A stretch of DNA of 7,914 bases from Bacteroidales bacterium (GTDB lineage: Bacteria; Bacteroidota; Bacteroidia; Bacteroidales; Muribaculaceae), in contig CAADVV010000239.1 in the NCBI GenBank assembly GCA_900752535.1, forward strand, positions 1-7,914, given 5' to 3'. The notes under the pieces were generated by a model, which saw only the letters and a program-made list of their open reading frames with translations, had not been told where the DNA came from and ran no database searches. The translations under genes were made by a program, and so were the position numbers. Below are positions 1-5,951 of the stretch, piece after piece. How positions within the stretch are numbered: the first letter of the stretch is position 1; each line of letters begins with the position of its first letter.

Positions 1-404
1 CCGATACCCTCGTTGTCTACGCCGATTCGCGCTGTGTAGGAGTCTCCGTTTATGCTTCTGTCAAAAATAACAACGGGAATGCCCCGCTCATAGACCTCTT
101 TTATAATGGGTGTGAGAGCCGCGGCTTCGTTGGGAGACACAATGATTATGTCAAAATTGTTGTCGACAAAGTATTTTATGTCGGCAATCTGTTTGGCGTT
201 GCTGTCATCTGCCGAGCGTATTTCGACGGTGGCATCTTCATGAAACATGATTTCACGATTTATCTCGTCGTTCATCTTCATGCGCCAGTCATCCTGGCTG
301 CACTGAGAGACACCGATCTTGTATGTTCTGCTTTCCGTGCAGGCCGACAAAATGAGCAATATTCCCAACAGGAGGCTATGTGATAAAAAACGGTTCATTG
401 TCAT
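1..404 (-). CDS. Probable hybrid two-component sensor, N-terminal periplasmic sugar-binding domain (partial)
   Basis: The gene reads leftward and its 3' end is cut off by the window edge; 134 codons are visible. The product starts MTMNRFLSHS, has a hydrophobic stretch at about 6-21 and an LSAC lipobox-like end (Cys22). A type 4 periplasmic-binding-protein fold follows: IGVSQCSQDDW near 30-40, the IIIVSPNEAAALTPII strand-turn-helix, IPVVIFDR and IGVDN. In Bacteroidales this sensor, divergent from a GH32/fructose permease/fructokinase set, is typical of the BT1754-type hybrid two-component regulator, whose periplasmic domain binds fructose. The kinase, receiver and AraC domains would lie outside the window. 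Start options are 404 (MTMNR) and 398 (MNRF). Both lie just after a TATCTTTG -7 box, so the leader is very short. A free-standing sugar-binding lipoprotein is the alternative; a LacI repressor is unlikely because of the export signal. Confidence 0.8.
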   Translation of the reverse strand, partial: MTMNRFLSHSLLLGILLILSACTESRTYKIGVSQCSQDDWRMKMNDEINREIMFHEDATVEIRSADDSNAKQIADIKYFVDNNFDIIIVSPNEAAALTPIIKEVYERGIPVVIFDRSINGDSYTARIGVDNEGI

Positions 405-422
405 TGGTAGATTAAGGTTTTG

Positions 423-430
423 CAAAGATA
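423..430 (-). promoter_or_regulatory. Bacteroidales -7 promoter box for the sensor gene
   Basis: On the minus strand this reads TATCTTTG, an exact match to the Bacteroidetes primary sigma factor -7 consensus TAnnTTTG. It lies 19-25 nt upstream of the sensor start codons, predicting a leader of only about 10-15 nt. The expected -33 TTTG is not clear; only a T-rich stretch lies about 20 nt upstream. No transcript data are available. Confidence 0.55.
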
Positions 431-536
431 ATTATAATCCTATGAAAAAGAGTGTATAAGATATGAAAAATCAGGCGATACAACATAATTGACAGACTAT
501 GCACGATTTTTTATACCCACTCTATCAGGTTTATAG

Positions 537-544
537 TAGTTTTG
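537..544 (+). promoter_or_regulatory. Candidate -7 promoter box for the GH32-MFS-kinase operon
   Basis: TAGTTTTG matches the TAnnTTTG consensus and lies 84 nt upstream of the GH32 start at 628, giving a predicted leader of about 75 nt. A good -33 TTTG at the usual 19-21 nt spacing is missing (a T-run at 507-512 is too far away), as might be expected for an activator-dependent promoter. The promoter also lies inside the open frame that extends upstream of 628, which argues against translation starting at the earlier ATG at 499. Confidence 0.4.
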
Positions 545-627
545 CGATACTGAAACGAGATAATAGTGTAAGTTCTAAGGTAAGAAAGATTTCAACTTCG
601 ATTCAATCAACAAAAAAATATAAACCA

Positions 628-2469
628 ATGATTAAAATAAATAGTCGCATAACCTCACTGATGATGCTCGGGGCTGTTCTGACTATCCCGCAGGCATCAG
701 CCTCAGACGGTGTTGAAGTGAGCCATCTGGGGGTCAATAACACACTCGTCAGAGTCACCGGCGAGAGCAGATATCTCCTGCTTCCGGTCCAGGAGTCAAA
801 CGACGATGCCCGAATTGAAGTGCTCGTCGACGGCAAGCCTGACCGGACAATCTATGTCCGTCTTGCCAAAAGCAAGGTGGATTATAATGTCCCGTTTGAC
901 CTCACACCCTATAAGGGACACGACGTTTTGCTCAACGTCATCACCACTCAGAACCGGTCAAACATCCGCGAGGCCAAAGACGACGCCTGCTGGAGCAATC
1001 TGACGTTGTCCGACACATTTGACACTACTAACCGTGAGAAATATCGTCCGGCATATCATCATACGCCGCTCTACGGATGGATGAACGACCCTAACGGCAT
1101 GTTCTATAAAGATGGTGTCTGGCATCTCTACTATCAGTGGAACCCCTATGGCTCAAAATGGCAGAATATGACTTGGGGACACTCATCGTCAAAAGACCTC
1201 GTCAACTGGGAGCATCATCCCGTGGCCATCGAGGCCAACGGACTCGGCTCGGTCTTCAGCGGAAGTTCGGTTGTCGATACGAAAAACACTGCCGGCTTCG
1301 GTGAGAATGCCGTTGTGTCGCTTTATACCTCGGCCGGCGCAAGTCAGATTCAGAGTCTGGCGCATAGCGGGGATAACGGTCAGACCTTCGAAATTTATCC
1401 CGGCAACCCTATCCTTACTCTCGAGAGCGAGGCACGCGACCCGAATATGTTTTGGGATGAAGCCAACAATCGTTGGGTGCTCTCTCTGGCGCATGCTCTC
1501 GACCATGAGATGCTGTTTTTCACGTCGCCCGATTTGAAGGAGTGGACACTTCAGAGCGCCTTCGGAAAAGGCGTCGGAGCACAGGGCGGCGTCTGGGAAT
1601 GTCCCGACCTGTTTAAGCTGAAAGTCGACGGCACCGGCGATGAAAAGTGGGTGCTCGTATGTAATATCAATCCCGGCGGACCATTCGGAGGAAGCGCTAC
1701 ACAGTATTTCGTCGGCGATTTCGACGGCACAACGTTCAAAGCCGACACGGATGCCTCAGGCAATATTCCGACGAAATGGATGGACTATGGCAAAGACCAT
1801 TATGCGACCGTCAGCTGGAGCAACGCTCCTGACAATCGCCGCACACTCATCGGATGGATGAGCAACTGGCAGTATGGGGGAGAGGTACCCACCATGCAAT
1901 ATCGGAGTGCAAACACACTTCCGCGCGAGGCCGGTCTGTTCAGGGGTGAGGACGGGCAGATTTATATGTCCTCGACGCCATCACCCGAACTCCTTAAGCT
2001 CCGGGATAAAGAAACCGTGAAGGTCAGCAATAGGTCTGTTGGCGACAAAGCCAGTGTATTCGCACTTCCGACCTCAAACGACGGAGTTTGCGAGATACTC
2101 CTTGACCTGGACTGCCGTAGAGCCGACACTGTTGACATCACGCTTGCCAACAAGGATGACGAGTCAGTCACCATGATATATAACCATTCGGACAACACGG
2201 TCTCATTTGACAGACGGCGGAGCGGAATCGTCGATTTCAGTCAGGATTTCCCGGCTGTAACGGTCGCGCCGACTTTCCGAAGCGACGGAAAAGTAGCTCT
2301 GAGAATCTATATCGACAAATCGAGCATGGAAGTTTTCGGCAACGACGGCAAGTTTGTCATGACCAACCTTGTTTTCCCGACAAAACCTTATTCAACCTTA
2401 TCAGTCTCATCAAAAGGTGGCAACGCAAAGATTGAAAGTCTGAAAATTTATTCGATAAAAGAATTATAA
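628..2469 (+). CDS. Secreted GH32 fructan hydrolase (levanase/inulinase/sucrase type)
   Basis: Hydrolyses beta-fructosyl bonds in levan, inulin or sucrose, probably in the periplasm. The 613-aa product has a type I signal peptide (MIKINSR, hydrophobic core, cleavage after about QASA, residue 25). Next comes a beta-rich N-terminal module (about 28-135) like the DUF4980 region of Bacteroidetes GH32 enzymes. The five-bladed propeller follows, with WMNDPNG at 151-157 (nucleophile Asp154), WGHSSSKDLVNW, ARDP (stabiliser Asp271) and WECPD (acid/base Glu324). The C-terminal beta-sandwich carries KSSMEVFGNDG at about 564-574. All three catalytic carboxylates are intact. An in-frame ATG at 499 would add 43 Lys/Ser-rich residues ahead of the signal peptide and lies upstream of the candidate promoter, so 628 is preferred. 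With no lipobox Cys the enzyme resembles exo-acting periplasmic fructosidases such as BT1759 rather than the surface endo-levanase BT1760. Linkage preference cannot be read from sequence. Confidence 0.95.
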   Translation: MIKINSRITSLMMLGAVLTIPQASASDGVEVSHLGVNNTLVRVTGESRYLLLPVQESNDDARIEVLVDGKPDRTIYVRLAKSKVDYNVPFDLTPYKGHDVLLNVITTQNRSNIREAKDDACWSNLTLSDTFDTTNREKYRPAYHHTPLYGWMNDPNGMFYKDGVWHLYYQWNPYGSKWQNMTWGHSSSKDLVNWEHHPVAIEANGLGSVFSGSSVVDTKNTAGFGENAVVSLYTSAGASQIQSLAHSGDNGQTFEIYPGNPILTLESEARDPNMFWDEANNRWVLSLAHALDHEMLFFTSPDLKEWTLQSAFGKGVGAQGGVWECPDLFKLKVDGTGDEKWVLVCNINPGGPFGGSATQYFVGDFDGTTFKADTDASGNIPTKWMDYGKDHYATVSWSNAPDNRRTLIGWMSNWQYGGEVPTMQYRSANTLPREAGLFRGEDGQIYMSSTPSPELLKLRDKETVKVSNRSVGDKASVFALPTSNDGVCEILLDLDCRRADTVDITLANKDDESVTMIYNHSDNTVSFDRRRSGIVDFSQDFPAVTVAPTFRSDGKVALRIYIDKSSMEVFGNDGKFVMTNLVFPTKPYSTLSVSSKGGNAKIESLKIYSIKEL

Positions 2470-2490
2470 CCCTATAAACAGCAATCTATT

Positions 2491-3675
2491 ATGGCAATAA
2501 CACAATCGCTGGTCACGAACCGAAAATCGTTCCTGCTCCAGATAATTCCTGTGATGCTGTGTTTTTTCGTCATGGGGTTTGTTGACCTCGTGGGAACAGC
2601 ATCAAACTATGTCCAGAAAGACCTCAACCTCTCTGACTCGCAGGCAAACCTTTTCCCCTCGCTCGTATTCTTCTGGTTCCTGATTTTCTCGGTGCCCACC
2701 GGGATGCTGATGAATAAAATCGGACGTAAGAAGACCGTCCTCATAAGCCTCATTGTGACCGCCGCATCTCTCTTTATCCCTGCATTTGGCGACAGCTACG
2801 CTGTCATGCTAATCTCCTTCTCGCTTCTCGGAATCGGCAACGCCATTATGCAGACATCGCTCAACCCCCTCGTAACCAATCTTATCAGCGGCGACAAACT
2901 CGCATCGACCCTTACATTCGGCCAGTTCGTAAAAGCTATCGCATCATTCCTTGCTCCAATCATCGCCGCGTGGGGAGCTACAACGGCTCTTCCGACATTC
3001 AGCCTCGGATGGAGAGCGTTATTTGTAATCTATGCCGTCATAAGCTTCCTGTCTATCTCACTGCTCGCGGCCACTCCTATCGACGAGGAGAAGCCTGACA
3101 GGGCCACCGGTGTCGGCGAATGTCTCAAGCTGCTCGGACGTCCGTTCATCTTCCTTTGTTTCCTCGGAATAATGTGCCATGTGGGCATTGATGTCGGTAC
3201 AAACACAACCGCTCCGAAAATCATCATGGAGCGTCTCGGACTCCCTCTGGAGGAAGCCGGATTTGCCACAAGCATCTATTTCATTTTCCGCACTGCCGGA
3301 TGTTTCCTTGGAGCCTTCATCCTGCGGGCCATATCGCCCAAGCTGTTCTTCGCAATCAGTGTAGTCATGATGCTTGCCGGCATGGTCATATTATTCTTTA
3401 GCGAAACGCTGATGCCTCTCTATATCGGTATCGGACTGATTGGCTTCGGTAACTCAAACATCTTTTCTATCGTATTCTCTCAGGCTCTGGTTTATACTCC
3501 GAATGAACGCAACGAAGTGTCGGGACTCATGATTATGGGTTTGTTTGGCGGCACGGTGTTCCCCCTGGCAATGGGATACGCAGCTGACGCTGTCGGACAG
3601 GCCGGCGCTGTCGCCATAATGACTGTCGGAGTGATATATCTGATATATTATGCTCTGAAAATCAGAAAAATATAA
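2491..3675 (+). CDS. MFS sugar permease, FucP/FHS type, probable inner-membrane fructose importer
   Basis: This 394-aa, roughly 12-TM transporter probably brings fructose across the inner membrane by proton symport. Likely membrane segments are about 14-34, 52-73, 81-99, 102-120, 143-163, 174-194, 219-238, 258-282, 285-304, 308-330, 345-364 and 371-390. A central cytoplasmic loop (about 195-215) is charged. Features of the fucose-galactose-proton symporter group include the FVMGFVD start of TM1, the loop 2-3 GMLMNKIGRKKT at 71-82, and GNAIMQTSLNPLV at about 116-128, which resembles the QTAANPY motif. It begins 21 nt after the GH32 stop and ends 23 nt before the fructokinase, so the three genes are probably co-transcribed. 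The neighbours, and synteny with BT1758 in B. thetaiotaomicron, point to fructose; the fold alone would also fit another monosaccharide. Confidence 0.9.
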   Translation: MAITQSLVTNRKSFLLQIIPVMLCFFVMGFVDLVGTASNYVQKDLNLSDSQANLFPSLVFFWFLIFSVPTGMLMNKIGRKKTVLISLIVTAASLFIPAFGDSYAVMLISFSLLGIGNAIMQTSLNPLVTNLISGDKLASTLTFGQFVKAIASFLAPIIAAWGATTALPTFSLGWRALFVIYAVISFLSISLLAATPIDEEKPDRATGVGECLKLLGRPFIFLCFLGIMCHVGIDVGTNTTAPKIIMERLGLPLEEAGFATSIYFIFRTAGCFLGAFILRAISPKLFFAISVVMMLAGMVILFFSETLMPLYIGIGLIGFGNSNIFSIVFSQALVYTPNERNEVSGLMIMGLFGGTVFPLAMGYAADAVGQAGAVAIMTVGVIYLIYYALKIRKI

Positions 3676-3698
3676 TAATCAAAAAATATTTTTTCAAC

Positions 3699-4577
3699 AT
3701 GAAAGACATTGTTGTAGGAATGGGCGAAGCCCTGTGGGACGTACTCCCTGAAGGAAAGAAAATAGGAGGCGCACCTGCCAATTTCGCATACCATGTTTCG
3801 CAGTTCGGTCTGCCGAGTTGTGTCGTGAGTGCGGTCGGTGAGGATGCTCTCGGTAATGAGATAATAGAGAATTTCACATCAAAAGGTTTGAATCATCTTC
3901 TTGCCAAGGTCCCTTATCCCACAGGAACAGTTCAGGTTGAAATCGACCCCGCCGGCGTTCCGCAATATGAAATCAAGGAAAATGTGGCCTGGGATAACAT
4001 TCCGTTCACAGCCCGTCTTGAATCGCTTGCCGAGAAGACCCAGGCTGTTTGTTTCGGCTCGCTGGCACAGCGCAATGTGATTTCGCGCAAGACGATCAAC
4101 CGCTTCCTCGACGCAATGCCTCAAATCGAGGATTCTCTTGTGGTGTTTGACGTGAACCTCCGCCAGGGTTTCTATAACAAGGAGATACTCTGCAATTCGA
4201 TGAGACGCTGCAATATCCTGAAAATAAACGATGAGGAACTTGTCACCGTTAGCCGTATGTTCGGTTATCCAGGTATCGACCTTCAGGACAAATGCTGGAT
4301 TCTTCTCGGAAAATACAACCTGAAGATGCTCATTCTGACTTGTGGCATCAACGGCAGCTATGTCTTCACCCCAGGCAACGTATCGTTCCAGCCCACACCT
4401 AAAGTAGAAGTGGCCGACACGGTCGGCGCCGGCGACAGCTTCACCGCTGCTTTCATTGCTTCTATACTCAAGGGTAAGAGCGTACAGGAAGCGCATGCAC
4501 TCGCAGTCAGGACCTCAGCCTTTGTCTGCACCCAAAAAGGCGCAATGCCTATCCTTCCCGCCGAATTTAAAAATTGA
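3699..4577 (+). CDS. PfkB-family fructokinase
   Basis: A cytoplasmic ATP-dependent sugar kinase that probably converts imported fructose to fructose 6-phosphate. The 292-aa length is normal for bacterial fructokinases. Visible PfkB landmarks are MGEALWDVLPEG at 8-19, the substrate-binding GGAPANFAYH at 23-32, the VGEDALG segment at 46-52, DVNLRQGFY at 151-159, KINDEE at 175-180, and the C-terminal signature DTVGAGDSF at 240-248 with catalytic base Asp246. The MGEALWD and GGAPANFA pair favours fructokinase over ribokinase or 1-phosphofructokinase. It is the last gene of the operon; the stop at 4575-4577 is followed 23 nt later by a strong terminator. Equivalent to BT1757 by position and type. 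Confidence 0.93.
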   Translation: MKDIVVGMGEALWDVLPEGKKIGGAPANFAYHVSQFGLPSCVVSAVGEDALGNEIIENFTSKGLNHLLAKVPYPTGTVQVEIDPAGVPQYEIKENVAWDNIPFTARLESLAEKTQAVCFGSLAQRNVISRKTINRFLDAMPQIEDSLVVFDVNLRQGFYNKEILCNSMRRCNILKINDEELVTVSRMFGYPGIDLQDKCWILLGKYNLKMLILTCGINGSYVFTPGNVSFQPTPKVEVADTVGAGDSFTAAFIASILKGKSVQEAHALAVRTSAFVCTQKGAMPILPAEFKN

Positions 4578-4600
4578 CATAATAAGAAACTTAGATCTTC

Positions 4601-4645
4601 GCCTCCTGCCCGAAATCTCGTCCGGGCAGGGGGTATTCATTTTTT
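4601..4645 (+). terminator. Intrinsic terminator of the fructan operon
   Basis: An 8-bp perfect GC stem, CCTGCCCG (4605-4612) with CGGGCAGG (4623-4630), extends outward by about four pairs including G-T wobbles. The loop is 10 nt. A T6 run at 4640-4645 follows after ATTCA. It lies 23 nt after the fructokinase stop and marks the right end of the fructan locus. Confidence 0.85.
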
Positions 4646-5423
4646 AGACAAATTCTAAGATTTCATATAAGAGAGCTTGACGATAATACTTTGGCAAAGG
4701 TTGAGAATCTCTTGGTTAAATGTGAGTTTTCAGATTCTATCAATTCTCTGAATAGGGATATTGATGATCTCATGGGTGATTTGCTGCGGCAACCTTATCG
4801 TACAGATTTTGCAGTAAATGTACACAAATTAATAGTAAGGACAACCAGTACAATCTTTTTAATTAATAAACCTTTTGATCATATTTACTTCTCGTTACTT
4901 CCTAAATATGAGAGTATTACTTCCTATCATTTTTAATGATTTGGCTGCGGAAGATGAAGGAGTGTTGTCCTATTACGCAATGAGAATGAATCTTGGGTCC
5001 GGATTCGAATCTGGAGCACATTCTCGGTTTCAATGTAATGAAGATCGAATTAAGGAGATATGTTTATCTTCTATACCATTACTTGCTGTCAATCTAGCTC
5101 AAATGTGCTTCGTATATAATTATTCAGAAGATGATAAGATTTCAGCTCTTAGCGACTTTTTCTTATGGTTGTGTGACCATTTTGGTGATGATACAGATGT
5201 GCTTGATACTTTTAGTTCAAACATGGGCACTTTCTCGTTTTGTGGAAACGAGATATCTGCAATGTATGCTTCTCGAATTCCTCTGTTTGAGCCACTTCTA
5301 TCACACTTCAAGGAAACGGTGCGTTCTTGGGCTCAACGACAGATAGATTCATTGAAAGCTCAACACGATTATGAGAAAGGGAATGAAGATTACCACAAAG
5401 CTATCTATGGGAGACTTCGATAA
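4646..5423 (+). pseudogene. Unrecognised gene remnant, 5'-truncated and frameshifted
   Basis: Two overlapping open frames look like parts of one protein. The first is open from 4595 to 4936, but coding-like sequence begins only after the terminator (ILRFHIRELDDNTLAKVENL). It has no ATG; the first plausible start is TTG at 4691. The second runs to 5423 and could start at ATG 4908 (MRVLLPIIF). Removing one T from the T5 run at 4930-4934 joins them in frame as SYHF-NDLAAEDEG, giving about 245-255 aa. The composition is leucine-, acid- and aromatic-rich and probably helical; the C-terminus is charged (AQHDYEKGNEDYHKAIYGRLR minus the last residue). No signal peptide, membrane segment or known motif is seen. 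It is visibly more A/T-rich than the fructan genes. The alternative is two small genes overlapping by 29 nt. Family and function are unknown. Confidence 0.5.
4908..5423 (+). CDS. Hypothetical protein, 172 aa (downstream frame of the broken gene)
   Basis: The longest intact frame in the 4646-5423 remnant, read from ATG 4908 (an ATA-type start at 4875 is less likely). The product is a soluble, probably mainly helical protein with clusters such as DKISALSDFFLWLCDHFGDD and a basic, charged tail. I do not recognise the family. It has no clear promoter or ribosome-binding sequence of its own, and its first 29 nt overlap the end of the upstream frame. It may therefore be only the 3' part of a frameshifted gene rather than an independently expressed one. 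Confidence 0.45.
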   Translation: MRVLLPIIFNDLAAEDEGVLSYYAMRMNLGSGFESGAHSRFQCNEDRIKEICLSSIPLLAVNLAQMCFVYNYSEDDKISALSDFFLWLCDHFGDDTDVLDTFSSNMGTFSFCGNEISAMYASRIPLFEPLLSHFKETVRSWAQRQIDSLKAQHDYEKGNEDYHKAIYGRLR

Positions 5424-5451
5424 AGAGCTAGAGTGCTTACTCTATATCAAT

Positions 5452-5484
5452 ATATTACTGTCCGTTAATATTACTGTCCGTTAA
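5452..5484. repeat. Perfect 16-bp tandem duplication
   Basis: ATATTACTGTCCGTTA occurs twice head to tail (5452-5467 and 5468-5483), with one more matching A. The second copy continues as TGTCC...GGACA (5475-5479 and 5493-5497), a short inverted pair reminiscent of an insertion-sequence end. No transposase is attached, so origin is open. Confidence 0.85.
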
Positions 5485-5565
5485 ACTTTAGAGGACAACA
5501 GAAAAATCAGGGCCGGTTCCATTTGCAGGACACTCTACTCCTGACAGTACCTTCCATCCACCGGG

Positions 5566-5610
5566 AAAATCTGCTGACCCGTAAAATCCGCTGACCCCCG
5601 AAAACCGCTG
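5566..5610. repeat. Degenerate 17-18-bp tandem repeat, about 2.6 copies
   Basis: AAAATCTGCTGACCCGT (5566-5582), AAAATCCGCTGACCCCCG (5583-5600) and a partial AAAACCGCTG (5601-5610) follow one another. Copies one and two differ at one position within the first 15 nt. Function unknown. Confidence 0.7.
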
Positions 5611-5635
5611 TATTCTGCCGGATGGGGCAAAAACA

Positions 5636-5669
5636 AAAACGCTGAAAATCGAGTGATTTTCAGCGTTTT
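5636..5669 (-). terminator. Perfect 15-bp hairpin with A/T flanks, likely bidirectional terminator
   Basis: AAAACGCTGAAAATC (5636-5650) pairs perfectly with GATTTTCAGCGTTTT (5655-5669) around a GAGT loop. Read on the minus strand it lies just downstream of the tRNA-like sequence and continues as TTTTTG, so it can terminate minus-strand transcription. The plus-strand reading also ends in TTTT, so it could act both ways. Confidence 0.7.
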
Positions 5670-5690
5670 GCGGTGGAAGTTCGGACTTCT

Positions 5691-5810
5691 TGGTGATGCG
5701 CCTGGGGCTCGAACCCAGGACCCCAACATTAAAAGTGTTTGTTGCTCCAAGGCATTTAAAAGACTCGCTTACGCTCGCCTTTCAAATGCTACCAGCTGAG
5801 CTACTGAATC
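5691..5810 (-). pseudogene. tRNA-Lys(UUU)-like sequence disrupted by a 40-nt hairpin, probable tRNA pseudogene
   Basis: Read on the minus strand from 5810. The 5' part (GATTCAG, TA, GCTC, AGCTGGTAG) is a normal acceptor strand and D arm up to the D loop. The 3' part is a normal tRNA half: anticodon loop CTTTTAA with UUU at 5733-5731, variable region GGGTC, T arm CTGGG-TTCGAGC-CCCAG, and encoded CCA at 5693-5691. Between D loop and D-stem 3' strand (GAGC) lies a 40-nt hairpin (5790-5751). The total is 120 nt, against about 76 for a normal tRNA. The acceptor strands GATTCAG and GCGCATC pair at only four of seven positions, and two extra nt seem to lie before the anticodon stem. The halves may come from different tRNAs, as would happen by recombination at an attachment site. 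A functional gene with an intervening sequence cannot be excluded. Confidence 0.6.
5751..5790 (-). repeat. 40-nt palindromic insert inside the tRNA-like sequence
   Basis: On the minus strand, GCATTTGAAAGGC pairs with GTCTTTTAAATGC (13 pairs, including two G-T wobbles). Inside lies GAGC-GTAA-GCGA, which in RNA can form a GNRA tetraloop on two G-C pairs plus tandem sheared G-A pairs. The insert is therefore almost entirely one stable hairpin. It also contains the short direct repeat GCGAG-CGTAA-GCGAG. Confidence 0.75.
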
Positions 5811-5855
5811 TTACAGTTGATGATGCGGTCTGTTTTCACTGATTCCTTTTATCTT

Positions 5856-5879
5856 CGGTTTACAGTACGGTTTACAGTC
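5856..5879. repeat. 12-bp tandem repeat upstream of the tRNA-like sequence
   Basis: CGGTTTACAGTA (5856-5867) is followed directly by CGGTTTACAGTC (5868-5879), 11 of 12 identical. A third partial copy, TTACAGT, lies at 5811-5817, immediately next to the 5' end of the tRNA-like sequence. Such spaced short direct repeats beside a tRNA resemble integrase arm sites, but this is inference. Confidence 0.65.
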
Positions 5880-5951
5880 GTTCTATTTTGAGACGTGGTT
5901 AATAATCATTTTTGTTCTCTCAAATATATATCGAAGAATGTATTGGATAGG

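Larger units (their letters stand above)
5424..5951. other. Gene-poor repeat- and hairpin-rich stretch
   Basis: No convincing protein gene lies here. It holds the 16-bp tandem repeat, the degenerate 17-bp repeat, a perfect hairpin, the disrupted tRNA-Lys-like sequence and the 12-bp tandem repeat listed separately. The last 70 nt before 5952 are A/T-rich. Together these look like scar tissue from element insertion or excision, but no transposase or integrase is present in the window. Confidence 0.6.

Noticed and set aside
499..627. In-frame N-terminal extension of the GH32 gene from ATG 499
   Set aside because: It would put 43 Lys/Ser/Asn-rich residues before a clear signal peptide, and the candidate promoter box at 537-544 lies inside it. 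Start 628 is preferred.
3879..4496. 205-codon minus-strand frame opposite the fructokinase
   Set aside because: Antisense shadow of a well-supported PfkB gene; no promoter, no recognisable motif, and composition dictated by the sense codons.
5452..5610. CRISPR array
   Set aside because: Repeats are short, directly adjacent or degenerate, with no spacers of regular length and no cas gene.
5535..5750. 71-codon minus-strand frame over the hairpin and the tRNA 3' half
   Set aside because: It overlaps clear RNA-like and repeat sequence, and its peptide shows no protein-like pattern.
5905..5945. Possible third degenerate copy of the palindrome downstream of the 154-aa gene
   Set aside because: It has a similar position (3' of a minus-strand gene) and vaguely similar CATTTTTG...CGAAGAATG arms, but the arms match at only about six of ten positions and the GTAC ends are missing.
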